In this document: positions 1 to 6,371 of the stretch, in pieces | Layout: every line of letters begins with the position of its first letter | Numbering within the stretch: position 1 is the stretch's first letter | Source: Archaeoglobaceae archaeon | GTDB lineage: Archaea; Halobacteriota; Archaeoglobi; Archaeoglobales; JdFR-42 | DNA: 16,625 bases | Assembly (NCBI GenBank): GCA_015523685.1 | Contig: WAJW01000071.1 | Span: 1 to 16,625 of the forward strand | Reading direction: 5' to 3' | Notes under the pieces: generated by a model | Database searches by the model: none | Seen by the model: only the letters and a program-made list of their open reading frames with translations | What the model was told of the DNA's origin: nothing | Position numbers and translations under genes: made by a program

Positions 1-96
1 ACCAGTTTATTCATCAAATTCTACATTAATTCCAATTTTTTATTCTCTCTGATTTATCCGAAACGTTAAACAAAAAAGTGGTGAATACGCAGAGAA

Positions 97-411
97 TTAT
101 TGAATTTTTATGAAGTCATCTTCAATAAATCTGAGATAGAACTCCCATCTTTTCTTTGAGAGTAGATGAAATTCAAATGGAGATTCAAAATATCTTTCGA
201 ATAGAACATCATAAACTTTCAGTTTCTTCTCTCTATCTTCGAATTCATCTGAAACAATTGCAACATCTATATCGCTCAGACCGGGAGAAAAATCTCTGGT
301 GACAGCAGAACCAAAAACATAGATCTGGAATTCGCTCAGGTATTCTGATACCACCCTCTTTATCTCATCAGCGTATTTCATAACATTGTTGAAATACTCT
401 ATTCTTTCCAT
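97..411 (-). CDS. MNT-type nucleotidyltransferase domain protein
   Basis: A 104-residue minimal nucleotidyltransferase of the pol-beta superfamily, normally the partner of a HEPN protein in prokaryotic HEPN-MNT pairs. Seen in the sequence: the FGS motif (G34, S35) followed by the paired carboxylates D47 and D49 in the SDIDV motif, which is the metal-binding signature. E80 is a candidate for the third carboxylate. The length is normal for a stand-alone MNT. Its start codon lies inside the end of the HEPN gene (13-base overlap), so the two are translationally coupled. In characterised HepT-MntA pairs the MNT protein adds AMP to the HEPN toxin and silences it. Whether that holds here is inference, because the HEPN partner belongs to a different subfamily. 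Confidence 0.85.
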   Translation of the reverse strand: MERIEYFNNVMKYADEIKRVVSEYLSEFQIYVFGSAVTRDFSPGLSDIDVAIVSDEFEDREKKLKVYDVLFERYFESPFEFHLLSKKRWEFYLRFIEDDFIKIQ

Positions 412-770
412 AATATTCTCTCCAGCACATCCAGTGCTTCAAAGGCCTGTTCCACTTCCTCTTTAAAAAACTCTTCGAAGTAGTATCTGGATGTTATATA
501 GGCTCTTTCAAGATCTCTGAGGGCTGTTCTGTAATTTTTCAGAAACTCTCTTATCTCCTTTTTATCTTTCAATTCTGTTAGAAGTCTTCTCAGACTGTGT
601 GTTCTCTCAAAATAACCTCTCATGTCAAGTAACTTGCCCTTTATCAGAAGTTGCATGGCATGTTCGATATGAAACATTGCTATATCATAATCTCCATTTT
701 TAAAGTTGAATTCTGCATTTTCTCTGAATTTTTCTGCCCTTTCTATGTAGAGTTTCACCTCTTCCTTCAT
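399..770 (-). CDS. HEPN domain protein
   Basis: A 123-residue all-helical HEPN protein of the PF05168 type. It shows the FHIEHAMQLLIKG segment (33-45), the THSL turn (57-60) and the ITSRYY stretch (92-97) typical of this family. It is the first gene of a minus-strand pair with the MNT gene. The R-x4-6-H ribonuclease motif that marks toxic HEPN nucleases is not evident; the histidines are H34, H37 and H58 and none is placed in an RNxxxH context. The protein may therefore be a non-nuclease HEPN, and calling the pair a toxin-antitoxin module is tentative. No Shine-Dalgarno sequence is visible. A TATA-like element at 795-812 would give a very short leader. Confidence 0.82.
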   Translation of the reverse strand: MKEEVKLYIERAEKFRENAEFNFKNGDYDIAMFHIEHAMQLLIKGKLLDMRGYFERTHSLRRLLTELKDKKEIREFLKNYRTALRDLERAYITSRYYFEEFFKEEVEQAFEALDVLERILWKE

Positions 771-794
771 AATTCAACAACCTATCCTGAAACC

Positions 795-812
795 TAATAA
801 TTTTTATCATAA
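795..812 (-). promoter_or_regulatory. Probable TATA promoter of the HEPN-MNT pair
   Basis: On the minus strand this reads as an A/T-rich TATA-like block (ATGATAAAAATTATTAGG) about 25-40 bases upstream of the HEPN start codon. Transcription would begin near 775-780, giving a leader of a few bases, which matches the absence of a Shine-Dalgarno sequence. Identified by composition and spacing only. Confidence 0.4.
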
Positions 813-849
813 AGGCGGTTTTTCGCCATGATTTATTCCCCAGGTATTG

Positions 850-1060
850 GTCAGAGATGTATTTTAAAACGCTAAAGAAAGATTTACAAGAGCCTGAAAC
901 CACTCTTCCGAGTCTAAAAGGTTCATCTGGTACAAGAAAATACCAGTCCAGATCCGATTCTCAATATAATGCAGAACCATCTACAACTGAGCCAAAAACA
1001 TGGACTTCAGGTGCCTTAATTTTAACTTTTGAGCGTATGAGATCGAGGATTTTTCAACAT
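850..1060 (-). pseudogene. Decayed MNT nucleotidyltransferase
   Basis: Read on the minus strand, this stretch contains a recognisable MNT core. It runs LIRSKVKIKAPEVHVFGS, then VVDGSALY, a TGA stop (961-963), and ESDLDWYFLVPDEP in the same frame. This is the FGS...SDLD signature interrupted by one nonsense codon. The start region is also broken: ATG at 1058-1060 follows an AGGAG-like site but opens into the wrong frame, so a frameshift near 1050 is needed to reach the core. The stretch between 771 and 1345 therefore holds two gene remnants rather than being empty. No intact open frame covers it. The 3' limit is uncertain because the sequence past 850 cannot be aligned by eye. Confidence 0.6.
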
Positions 1061-1101
1061 TTTTGGAGTTTCTCCTATTTTGATTTTTAAGTTCAGAATG
1101 C

Positions 1102-1325
1102 TCACAGTATCTCCTTCAGATATCTTAACACGATCTCTATCAATCTTAGATCATCGTTGGTAACTGAAGGTACCACTGTGGTCACCGCTTTCACGCAAAC
1201 CCTGTAGTCTCGAAAGATTCTTTATTATATCTTCACTGATATTCAGCTCTTTTCTGTGATTCCAGAGCTTTGCTATCAATCCTGTATAGATTTTGGGCAT
1301 TTCCAGATAGCGAGGCAAAAACATA
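1102..1325 (-). pseudogene. Truncated, frameshifted HepT (DUF86-like) remnant
   Basis: The minus strand encodes PRYLEMPKIYTGLIAKLW, then an ISEDIIKNLSRLQGLRES stretch. This resembles the second half of HepT/DUF86 proteins, where a Y-x-D-x-I segment is followed by IS-x-(DE)-(ILV)-x4-L-x-x-(ML)-x-G-(LF)-R-N. The frame then shifts, and TNDDLRLIEIVLRYLKEIL ends at a TGA (1102-1104), like the family's C-terminal end. The catalytic RNxxxH is lost in the shift (RESGDH in its place). The N-terminal half is missing because the vapB promoter and start lie there. The remnant precedes the MNT remnant in the usual HepT-then-MNT order. Homology was judged by eye from a weak alignment. Confidence 0.5.
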
Positions 1326-1330
1326 AATAC
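1322..1330 (+). promoter_or_regulatory. TATA box of vapBC
   Basis: CATAAATAC lies about 25 bases upstream of the ATG at 1352, with an A-rich BRE-like stretch just before it. There is no Shine-Dalgarno sequence between it and the start codon, so the vapB transcript is probably leaderless or nearly so. Confidence 0.45.
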
Positions 1331-1351
1331 TTTATTCACATAAATATGTGT

Positions 1352-1630
1352 ATGCCCAATATTACACTATCGATACCGAATGACATCTACAGGAAGATGA
1401 AAAAGTACAGCGAGATCAAGTGGAGTGAGGTTGCAAGAAAGGCGATAGTTGATTACCTGAACAGGTTGGAAGAGGGAAAAACTGAATTTACCACAGAAGA
1501 GATTTTGAAAAAGCTTGGCAAAAATTTCAAAAAGAGTCTGGATGAGCTGGAACCTGATAAAGCCATTGAAGGTTACAGAAAAATGTGTGATACCGAATGG
1601 AGAAGACTCTCTACGATACGAACAAACTGA
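1352..1630 (+). CDS. vapB: VapB-type antitoxin
   Basis: A 92-residue antitoxin with an N-terminal ribbon-helix-helix DNA-binding domain. MPNITLSIPNDIYRKMKKY forms the strand and first helix, and EIKWSEVARKAIVDYL the second helix. This is the standard archaeal VapB pattern with the conserved (E)IKWSEVAR segment. The C-terminal tail (about 45-92) is charged and would wrap the toxin. The start at 1352 gives the family's usual N-terminus; an in-frame ATG at 1346 would add two residues, and the open frame continues upstream to 1256 without family resemblance. It overlaps vapC by 34 bases in another frame. By family knowledge it would neutralise VapC and repress its own promoter. Confidence 0.85.
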   Translation: MPNITLSIPNDIYRKMKKYSEIKWSEVARKAIVDYLNRLEEGKTEFTTEEILKKLGKNFKKSLDELEPDKAIEGYRKMCDTEWRRLSTIRTN

Positions 1631-1926
1631 TTGATTTCTACAGGAAGAACAGGAAAATACAGGGTTACACAACAATTTTCAACCTCATAGAATTTCCAAA
1701 AGTGCTGGAACTTAATCTCAAAGTTCTGCTCCCATCAGAACTGGACTACAATTTAGCTCTGGAGATTTCTACTGATCTTCTAAAAATTGGAAAACCGATT
1801 CCAGCCGTGGATGTGATAATTTCGGCAATTGCCATAAATAAAGGTTTAAAGGTTGTTACAAAAGACCGACACTTTCTATTCGTTAAAGAGGTTGTTAAGA
1901 ATTTTAAAATTGATGTAGAGGACTGA
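1597..1926 (+). CDS. vapC: VapC-type PIN-domain toxin
   Basis: A 109-residue PIN-domain ribonuclease. The four acidic positions of the active site are visible: D7 in LYDTNKLIDF, E32 in FNLIEFPKV, D72 in AVDVIISAIA and D90 in TKDRHF. VapC toxins cleave specific RNAs using Mg2+ or Mn2+; the target cannot be read from sequence. It is somewhat shorter than most VapC proteins, with a compact middle region, but all catalytic positions are kept, so it is probably functional. It overlaps the end of vapB, and the pair forms a self-contained operon. It lies downstream of the broken HepT-MNT remnant on the opposite strand. Confidence 0.85.
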   Translation: MEKTLYDTNKLIDFYRKNRKIQGYTTIFNLIEFPKVLELNLKVLLPSELDYNLALEISTDLLKIGKPIPAVDVIISAIAINKGLKVVTKDRHFLFVKEVVKNFKIDVED

Positions 1927-2007
1927 TGGTGCAGATTGCCATCCTATTTTTAAGGAAAATGAGGACACTTTAATTCTCAGGTATCCTCCTCAGACTGTCC
2001 GGTTCAT

Positions 2008-2018
2008 AATTTTTTATT
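2008..2018 (+). terminator. Possible T-rich terminator after vapC
   Basis: AATTTTTTATT on the plus strand lies about 85 bases after vapC. Archaeal intrinsic termination needs mainly a T tract in the non-template strand. It overlaps the last codons of the convergent trmB gene. There is no hairpin, and composition is the only evidence. Confidence 0.25.
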
Positions 2019-2829
2019 CTGCCTCATAATCCCATATCAGATCAAAATATTTCTTCATCCCTGCAACAAGACTTGGATTTTCCGTAACAGCAGCATCCCT
2101 CAGGTACAGGGGTATTTCAGTATCTTCAACCACAAAAATGGCCTTTCCTGTTTTGTATTCATAACTCGGATCTATTATCGTACCCCTCAAAGGAAGCATC
2201 GTCCTGCTTAACTTTATTTCAGATTCAATGTCGGATCTGACAATCCTGAGGATCTCAGTCTGTACTGCACTGCTCCTGTCATCTAAAAACTCCTCGCCAA
2301 GAAGGAGAATCTTTATTTTGACACCTCTCCTGTCCGCCTCGATAAGCTCAGTTCTGACCTTCGGGTAGTATTCAAAGCTCTTTGAAATTATATTTATTTC
2401 CGATCTCGCCTGGCTGTACAGGATCCTTGTCTCCCTTTCAGATGGCTCCCCAACCCTCACAACCCTTATGAGCTCCCTCGTTCTGACCTCTGCAGGACTG
2501 TATATGGATTCGAGCCTCTCAACCAGTTCTTTCTCCACATTCTCTAATGTGTTCAACCTTTTGTGATACTCAAGAAGTGTGTTATATTTCAGTCTTTCAA
2601 CTATTTTATCCGGACTCTTGGCACGATACCTGACTGGCCTGCCAGGGATCTTATCGACATGTCCCATATCAGCAAGCTGATCCAGAACCGAATATACCTT
2701 GGCTCTCGGGACTCCACTCAGCTCACTTATTTCTGAAGCTTTGGCCTCTCCATGTTTCATCAGAGCTAAAAGTGCTTTTGCCTGATAACTGCTCAATCCA
2801 AGCTCTTCAAGGATTTTTTCGACATTCAC
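2014..2829 (-). CDS. TrmB-family transcriptional regulator
   Basis: A 271-residue regulator. An N-terminal winged helix (about 12-73) contains SSYQAKALLALM, ASEISELSGVPRAKVYSVLDQL and a GRPVRYRA wing. A short coiled coil follows (about 80-110). The C-terminal TrmB-type sensor domain (about 118-271) includes EINIISKSFEYY, the GTIIDP motif and a closing YFDLIWDYE. Family members bind sugars through this C-terminal domain and repress or activate sugar genes. GTG at 2827-2829 is chosen as start. The upstream in-frame ATG (2860-2862) would have its first codons inside the TATA box, whereas that TATA box lies 22-30 bases before the GTG, as expected for a leaderless gene. It is divergent from the YeiH-like transporter gene, with a candidate operator between them that recurs before the sugar operon. 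Confidence 0.85.
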   Translation of the reverse strand: MNVEKILEELGLSSYQAKALLALMKHGEAKASEISELSGVPRAKVYSVLDQLADMGHVDKIPGRPVRYRAKSPDKIVERLKYNTLLEYHKRLNTLENVEKELVERLESIYSPAEVRTRELIRVVRVGEPSERETRILYSQARSEINIISKSFEYYPKVRTELIEADRRGVKIKILLLGEEFLDDRSSAVQTEILRIVRSDIESEIKLSRTMLPLRGTIIDPSYEYKTGKAIFVVEDTEIPLYLRDAAVTENPSLVAGMKKYFDLIWDYEAE

Positions 2830-2849
2830 ATAATGTTCTAAAACAAAAA

Positions 2850-2860
2850 AATATAAATAC
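2850..2860. promoter_or_regulatory. TATA element between trmB and the transporter, possibly bidirectional
   Basis: AATATAAATAC reads as a TATA box on both strands. On the minus strand it is at the right distance for a leaderless trmB start at 2829. On the plus strand it would start transcription near 2880, giving a leader of about 28 bases with GGTGAT before the ATG at 2909. No other good TATA box is seen in the gap. Confidence 0.5.
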
Positions 2861-2865
2861 ATTTA

Positions 2866-2886
2866 GTTACTTCTTTAAGTAGTAAC
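2866..2886. promoter_or_regulatory. Candidate operator, copy 1 (GTTAC-N11-GTAAC)
   Basis: The sequence is an inverted repeat, GTTACT-N9-AGTAAC, with perfect 6-base arms. It covers the expected transcription start of the transporter gene and lies immediately upstream of the TATA/BRE of trmB. Copy 2 at 4266-4286 has the same length and 15 of 21 identical bases. Assignment to the adjacent TrmB protein is inferred from position. Confidence 0.6.
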
Positions 2887-2908
2887 AATTTGAATTGGGT
2901 GATACCAT

Positions 2909-4249
2909 ATGAAGTATGAAAGCATGTGGAAAAAGGAGGACTGGTGGGCTGTATGGCTCGGGCTTGGAATAATAGCCATGGCAATACTGATTTTCTACAG
3001 TGGTGCAACAATAAAGCAGATAGCAGTATATCCTCCGAAATGGACGGATTTTGAAACCGTCACACTGCATTTCATGAATAACTGGGAGTGGTATATTGCA
3101 CAGTACATCATGTGGTTATCCGCATTTACAATCAGCAGCTATCTCATGGGATTCAGAGCGAGAGAATACATACCCTCGTTCACATTTGTATATGTTCTTG
3201 CCCTTGTAATCGCTGTTCTGAGCAGATGGAAGGTATTCACATCTCTCAATCTTGAAGCACCACTTGTTTCCCTCATTGTAGGTCTTCTGGTGGGAAATCT
3301 GATTCCTCTCCCCCGATGGATGGATTCTGGATTCAGGGTCGAGTATTACATAAAGACAGGTATAGTGCTTCTCGGTGCCACACTTCCCTTTTCCCTGATT
3401 ACATATGCAGGGCCAGTCTCATTTGTTCAGGCTACAGTAGTTGCTGTAACAACATTTCTTGTTATTTACATTGCAGCGACAAGACTTTTCCACATAGACA
3501 GAAGGTTTTCAGCATGTCTTGGAGCAGGTGGAGCGGTGTGTGGTGTCTCAGCAGCAATAGCAATGGCTGCAGCAGTGAAAGCCAAGAAAGAACACGTTTC
3601 CATGGCAATAACCGTTGTGATCATCTGGGCTATGGTGTTCATTTTTGTTCTGCCGTTCGTGGCGGATATCCTGGCTCTTCATCCGGGGGTGGCTGGGGCA
3701 TGGATAGGCACATCTGAGTTTGCAGATGCCGCAGGATTTGCTGCAGCAACACAGTATGGAAGCATGTACGAATCTCACTACGGTTTCGGCGAGGATCAGG
3801 CCATATGGGCCTTCACATTGATGAAAGTTCTGGGCAGAGATATCTGGATAGGTCTCTGGGCCTTCATTATGGCTTTGATAGCGATAACAAGGTGGGAAAG
3901 CAGAAATAACAGGCCGGAACCGGTTGAGATCTGGTACAGATTTCCAAAATTTGTTCTCGGATTCCTTGTGGCATCCCTTGTGATAACCCTCATCTCCTCA
4001 GGTTACACACTCACAGAGTACAACTCCCTTCTCAAACCAATGCTAATAACCCCCATCAAGACACTGAGATCGTGGACATTCATATTCACATTCTTCAGCA
4101 TAGGACTGACCTCAAGATTCAGAGAGTTCACATCTTCAGGTATGAAGCCGTTTCTGGCATTTACTGCAGGTGTTGCCATAAATGTTATCCTGGGATTCCT
4201 GCTATCCACGGTGGTATTCAGAAGCTATTGGGTAGGCCTTAAACCATGA
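2909..4249 (+). CDS. YeiH-family membrane transporter (putative sulfate/sulfite transporter)
   Basis: A 446-residue integral membrane protein with about 12 predicted hydrophobic segments, the first near 12-31 and the last near 414-439. It belongs to the YeiH family (PF03601). Signatures are YYIKTGIVLLGATLPFSLI (146-164) and the glycine-rich GAGGAVCGVSAAIA re-entrant-like motif (205-218). Bacterial YeiH proteins are shorter, about 340 residues. This one has an N-terminal extension with two or three extra membrane segments and a loop near 255-300. The family is called 'putative sulfate exporter', but substrate and direction are unproven. Its place between a TrmB regulator and a UDP-sulfoquinovose synthase gene, with the same putative operator before both, suggests it moves a sulfur oxyanion used by or competing with that pathway. 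The start has GGTGAT six bases upstream. Confidence 0.82.
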   Translation: MKYESMWKKEDWWAVWLGLGIIAMAILIFYSGATIKQIAVYPPKWTDFETVTLHFMNNWEWYIAQYIMWLSAFTISSYLMGFRAREYIPSFTFVYVLALVIAVLSRWKVFTSLNLEAPLVSLIVGLLVGNLIPLPRWMDSGFRVEYYIKTGIVLLGATLPFSLITYAGPVSFVQATVVAVTTFLVIYIAATRLFHIDRRFSACLGAGGAVCGVSAAIAMAAAVKAKKEHVSMAITVVIIWAMVFIFVLPFVADILALHPGVAGAWIGTSEFADAAGFAAATQYGSMYESHYGFGEDQAIWAFTLMKVLGRDIWIGLWAFIMALIAITRWESRNNRPEPVEIWYRFPKFVLGFLVASLVITLISSGYTLTEYNSLLKPMLITPIKTLRSWTFIFTFFSIGLTSRFREFTSSGMKPFLAFTAGVAINVILGFLLSTVVFRSYWVGLKP

Positions 4250-4251
4250 AA

Positions 4252-4262
4252 ATTTTTTATAG
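4252..4262 (+). promoter_or_regulatory. TATA box of the sugar operon
   Basis: ATTTTTTATAG lies just after the transporter stop codon. Transcription would begin near 4284, inside the candidate operator, so the six-gene operon has its own promoter and is not only read through from the transporter gene. The T run could also act as a terminator for the transporter transcript. Confidence 0.45.
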
Positions 4263-4265
4263 TAT

Positions 4266-4286
4266 GTTACCACTGATAGTAGTAAG
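4266..4286. promoter_or_regulatory. Candidate operator, copy 2 (GTTAC-N11-GTAAG)
   Basis: This site matches copy 1 (2866-2886) at 15 of 21 positions, with identical arm spacing and the shared core AGTAGTAA. It starts four bases after the TATA box of the six-gene operon, overlaps the expected start of transcription, and ends at the AAGGAGG ribosome-binding site. A protein bound here would be expected to repress. Confidence 0.6.
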
Positions 4287-4298
4287 GAGGAGAAACGC

Positions 4299-5450
4299 AT
4301 GATAATCGTGACAGGAGCAGATGGATATGTGGGATGGCCTGTACTGCTTAAACTTGCAGAAGAGTTTCCAGATGAGAGGATCGTCGGAATAGACAATTTT
4401 GCAAGGAGAAAATGGGTGGAAGAAATAGGTTCTGTTTCGGCAATTCCAGTTCTCTCCCCCTGTGAAAGAAAGAAGAGGCTGAATGAGAGCTACGGGAACG
4501 TCTCACTTATGGAGGGTGATCTAACTCATAGAAAGACCGTTGAAACATTTATAAGAGTTTATCAGCCAGATACGATCATACATCTGGCAGCACAGCCGTC
4601 TGCGCCTTATTCACAGATCAGCTGGGATAAGGCTGTTTATACTCAATACAACAACAATGTTTCAACTCTTAACCTGCTCTGGGCATTGAAGGAGAACAAT
4701 CTTACTGAGACACATTTTATCTCGGCGACAACAACCGGGGTTTATGGAGCACCTGAATATCCAATACCTGAAGGATTTTTTGAGATCGAATACAGGGGCA
4801 GGAGAGATTTAGTCCCCCATCCTCATATGGCGGGAAGTTTTTACCACATGAGTAAATGCAATGATATAAACAACATGTGGCTTGCTCACAGGCAGTGGGG
4901 GCTGAACATATCCGATGTGAGGGTGGCGATAGTGACCGGGGCAACAACAGAAGAGGCAAGAGATGAGTTATCCACAAGATTTGATTTTGATTTTTATTTT
5001 GGAGTTGTCACGCATAGATTCTGTGCACAGGCGCTGATCGGATATCCGATTACAGTGTATGGAAAAGGTCTTCAGGGTAAACCGTTCGTGACCCTTGAGG
5101 ACTGTGTTGAATCATTCGTTGAACTCGCTAAAAGGGATGGGAAGGGATTTGAGGTTTATAACCAGACCATAGGCGCTGTCAGAATAGTGGATCTCGCAGA
5201 AATGATAAGGGATGCGGCAATGGAAGAGATAGGGCTTGAAGTTGAGATAAGGCATGTTCCCAATCCGAGGGTGGAGAGAGAGGATCATGAGATGCTCATA
5301 GAGAATGATAACTTTAAAAAACTCATGGGCAGGTTGAGAGATCTGAAAGGAGCAATAAGAGATATATTCTCCACTCTGGAGGGAAGGAAAAAAGTCATAG
5401 AGGCATACAGGGACAGATTTCTTCCGAAGGACCTTCTTGGTGGAAAATGA
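4299..5450 (+). CDS. agl3: UDP-sulfoquinovose synthase (Agl3/SQD1 family)
   Basis: A 383-residue extended short-chain dehydrogenase. It resembles plant SQD1 and archaeal Agl3, which join UDP-glucose and sulfite into UDP-sulfoquinovose using bound NAD. Seen here: the NAD motif GADGYVGW (6-13), IDNFARRKW (31-39), the long QPSAPYSQISWDKAVYTQYN block (99-118), T145, Y182 and K186 (SFYHMSK), RFCAQALIGYPITVYGKG (240-257) and PNPRVERE (321-328). The AxTxxNN-type and GHPLTVYGKG-type blocks are specific to the SQD1 branch rather than GalE. T145/Y182/K186 coincide with the SQD1 catalytic numbering as I recall it. A glutamate just before YG in SQD1 (GTMGEYG) appears as V148 here, which leaves some doubt about the reaction. 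AAGGAGG lies about eight bases before the start. It is the first gene of a six-gene operon. Confidence 0.82.
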   Translation: MIIVTGADGYVGWPVLLKLAEEFPDERIVGIDNFARRKWVEEIGSVSAIPVLSPCERKKRLNESYGNVSLMEGDLTHRKTVETFIRVYQPDTIIHLAAQPSAPYSQISWDKAVYTQYNNNVSTLNLLWALKENNLTETHFISATTTGVYGAPEYPIPEGFFEIEYRGRRDLVPHPHMAGSFYHMSKCNDINNMWLAHRQWGLNISDVRVAIVTGATTEEARDELSTRFDFDFYFGVVTHRFCAQALIGYPITVYGKGLQGKPFVTLEDCVESFVELAKRDGKGFEVYNQTIGAVRIVDLAEMIRDAAMEEIGLEVEIRHVPNPRVEREDHEMLIENDNFKKLMGRLRDLKGAIRDIFSTLEGRKKVIEAYRDRFLPKDLLGGK

Positions 5451-6367
5451 TACTGATTACTGGAGGAAACGGATACATCGGAAGTGCAATTTCGGAGCTG
5501 CTGATATCTGAGGGCAGAAGGTTCAGAATCCTTGACAATCTTTCAGGATCGAGCCCTGTTAACCTTATGTTTCTCGATAAAAAGACTGAATTTATATGGG
5601 GGGATGTGAGGAAAGTTGATGAACTTGAAGGCTCACTCAGAGATGTGGAAACCGTTTTTCATCTTGCCGCAAAACTCCCGACAGCTCCGGGAATGATGGA
5701 CGATGTGGCTGAGGATGTATGGGATGTTAATTATAATGGAACTATCAATCTGCTTGAGCTGGCCAGAAAACATGATATAAGGCTTATTTTCGCATCCACA
5801 TGCAATATCTATGGTACCGGCAAGAATCTGACTGAAGAATCAGAGGTGAATCCTCTGAATTCATATTCCAGATCAAAGCTCAGGGCTGAGCAGGCCTGTC
5901 TTGAGTATCACAGGAATTACGGACTGGATGTAAAGATTTTGAGACTCGCTTCGGTTTACGGATACAGTCCGGGAGTCAGATTCAACCTCGTTGCCAATTA
6001 CTTCACTCTCAGAGGAATTCTGGGATATCCTTTGACTGTTTTTGGAGACGGCAGTAACTGGAGACCATTTGTACATGTAAAAGATGTGGCAAAGGCATTT
6101 CTTTTTTTCGAGGAGAATGGAAAGCCCGGTGAGATCTACAATGTGGGGGGTGAGAACTTCACCATAGGAGAACTGGCAGAAAAGATAACAAAGATCGTTA
6201 ATCCGAATTGCAGGATAATATACAATGGCAATCGAAAACCCGAATTCAGCTATCATGTTGATTTTTCCAGGATCAAAAAAACAGGTTTCAAAACAGATTA
6301 CAATCTTGAAACAGGAATCAGAGATCTGTATGAAAAACTTTCTCATTTGAGAAGTTACAGGAGGTAA
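5447..6367 (+). CDS. NAD-dependent sugar epimerase/dehydratase (GalE-like)
   Basis: A 306-residue extended short-chain dehydrogenase acting on a nucleotide sugar. The Rossmann motif is GGNGYIG (6-12), followed by D30, DV (53-54) and FHLAAKLP (71-78). The catalytic triad is T118 with Y140 and K144 in YSRSK. Substrate-side segments include PLTVFGDGSNWRPFVHVKDVA (195-215). This layout fits the UDP-glucose 4-epimerase group, but the exact substrate cannot be assigned. Translation is coupled to the UDP-sulfoquinovose synthase gene through an ATGA overlap. A likely role is making UDP-galactose, UDP-GalNAc or a related sugar from the UDP-sugars supplied by this operon. Confidence 0.85.
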   Translation: MILITGGNGYIGSAISELLISEGRRFRILDNLSGSSPVNLMFLDKKTEFIWGDVRKVDELEGSLRDVETVFHLAAKLPTAPGMMDDVAEDVWDVNYNGTINLLELARKHDIRLIFASTCNIYGTGKNLTEESEVNPLNSYSRSKLRAEQACLEYHRNYGLDVKILRLASVYGYSPGVRFNLVANYFTLRGILGYPLTVFGDGSNWRPFVHVKDVAKAFLFFEENGKPGEIYNVGGENFTIGELAEKITKIVNPNCRIIYNGNRKPEFSYHVDFSRIKKTGFKTDYNLETGIRDLYEKLSHLRSYRR

Positions 6368-6371
6368 GTTC

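Noticed and set aside
1..96. Possible end of another gene at the left edge
   Set aside because: Minus-strand frames are cut by stops within a few codons, and no plus-strand frame shows a recognisable protein end. Nothing can be assigned.
857..1090. 77-codon open frame on the plus strand in the gap after the HEPN gene
   Set aside because: It is the reverse of the decayed MNT core, has no family resemblance, and no promoter or ribosome-binding site.
1151..1339. 62-codon minus-strand open frame taken as a possible intact small gene
   Set aside because: Its middle resembles the second half of HepT, while its N-terminus is read from the vapB promoter region and the frame is broken before the family's end. 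It is treated as a remnant.
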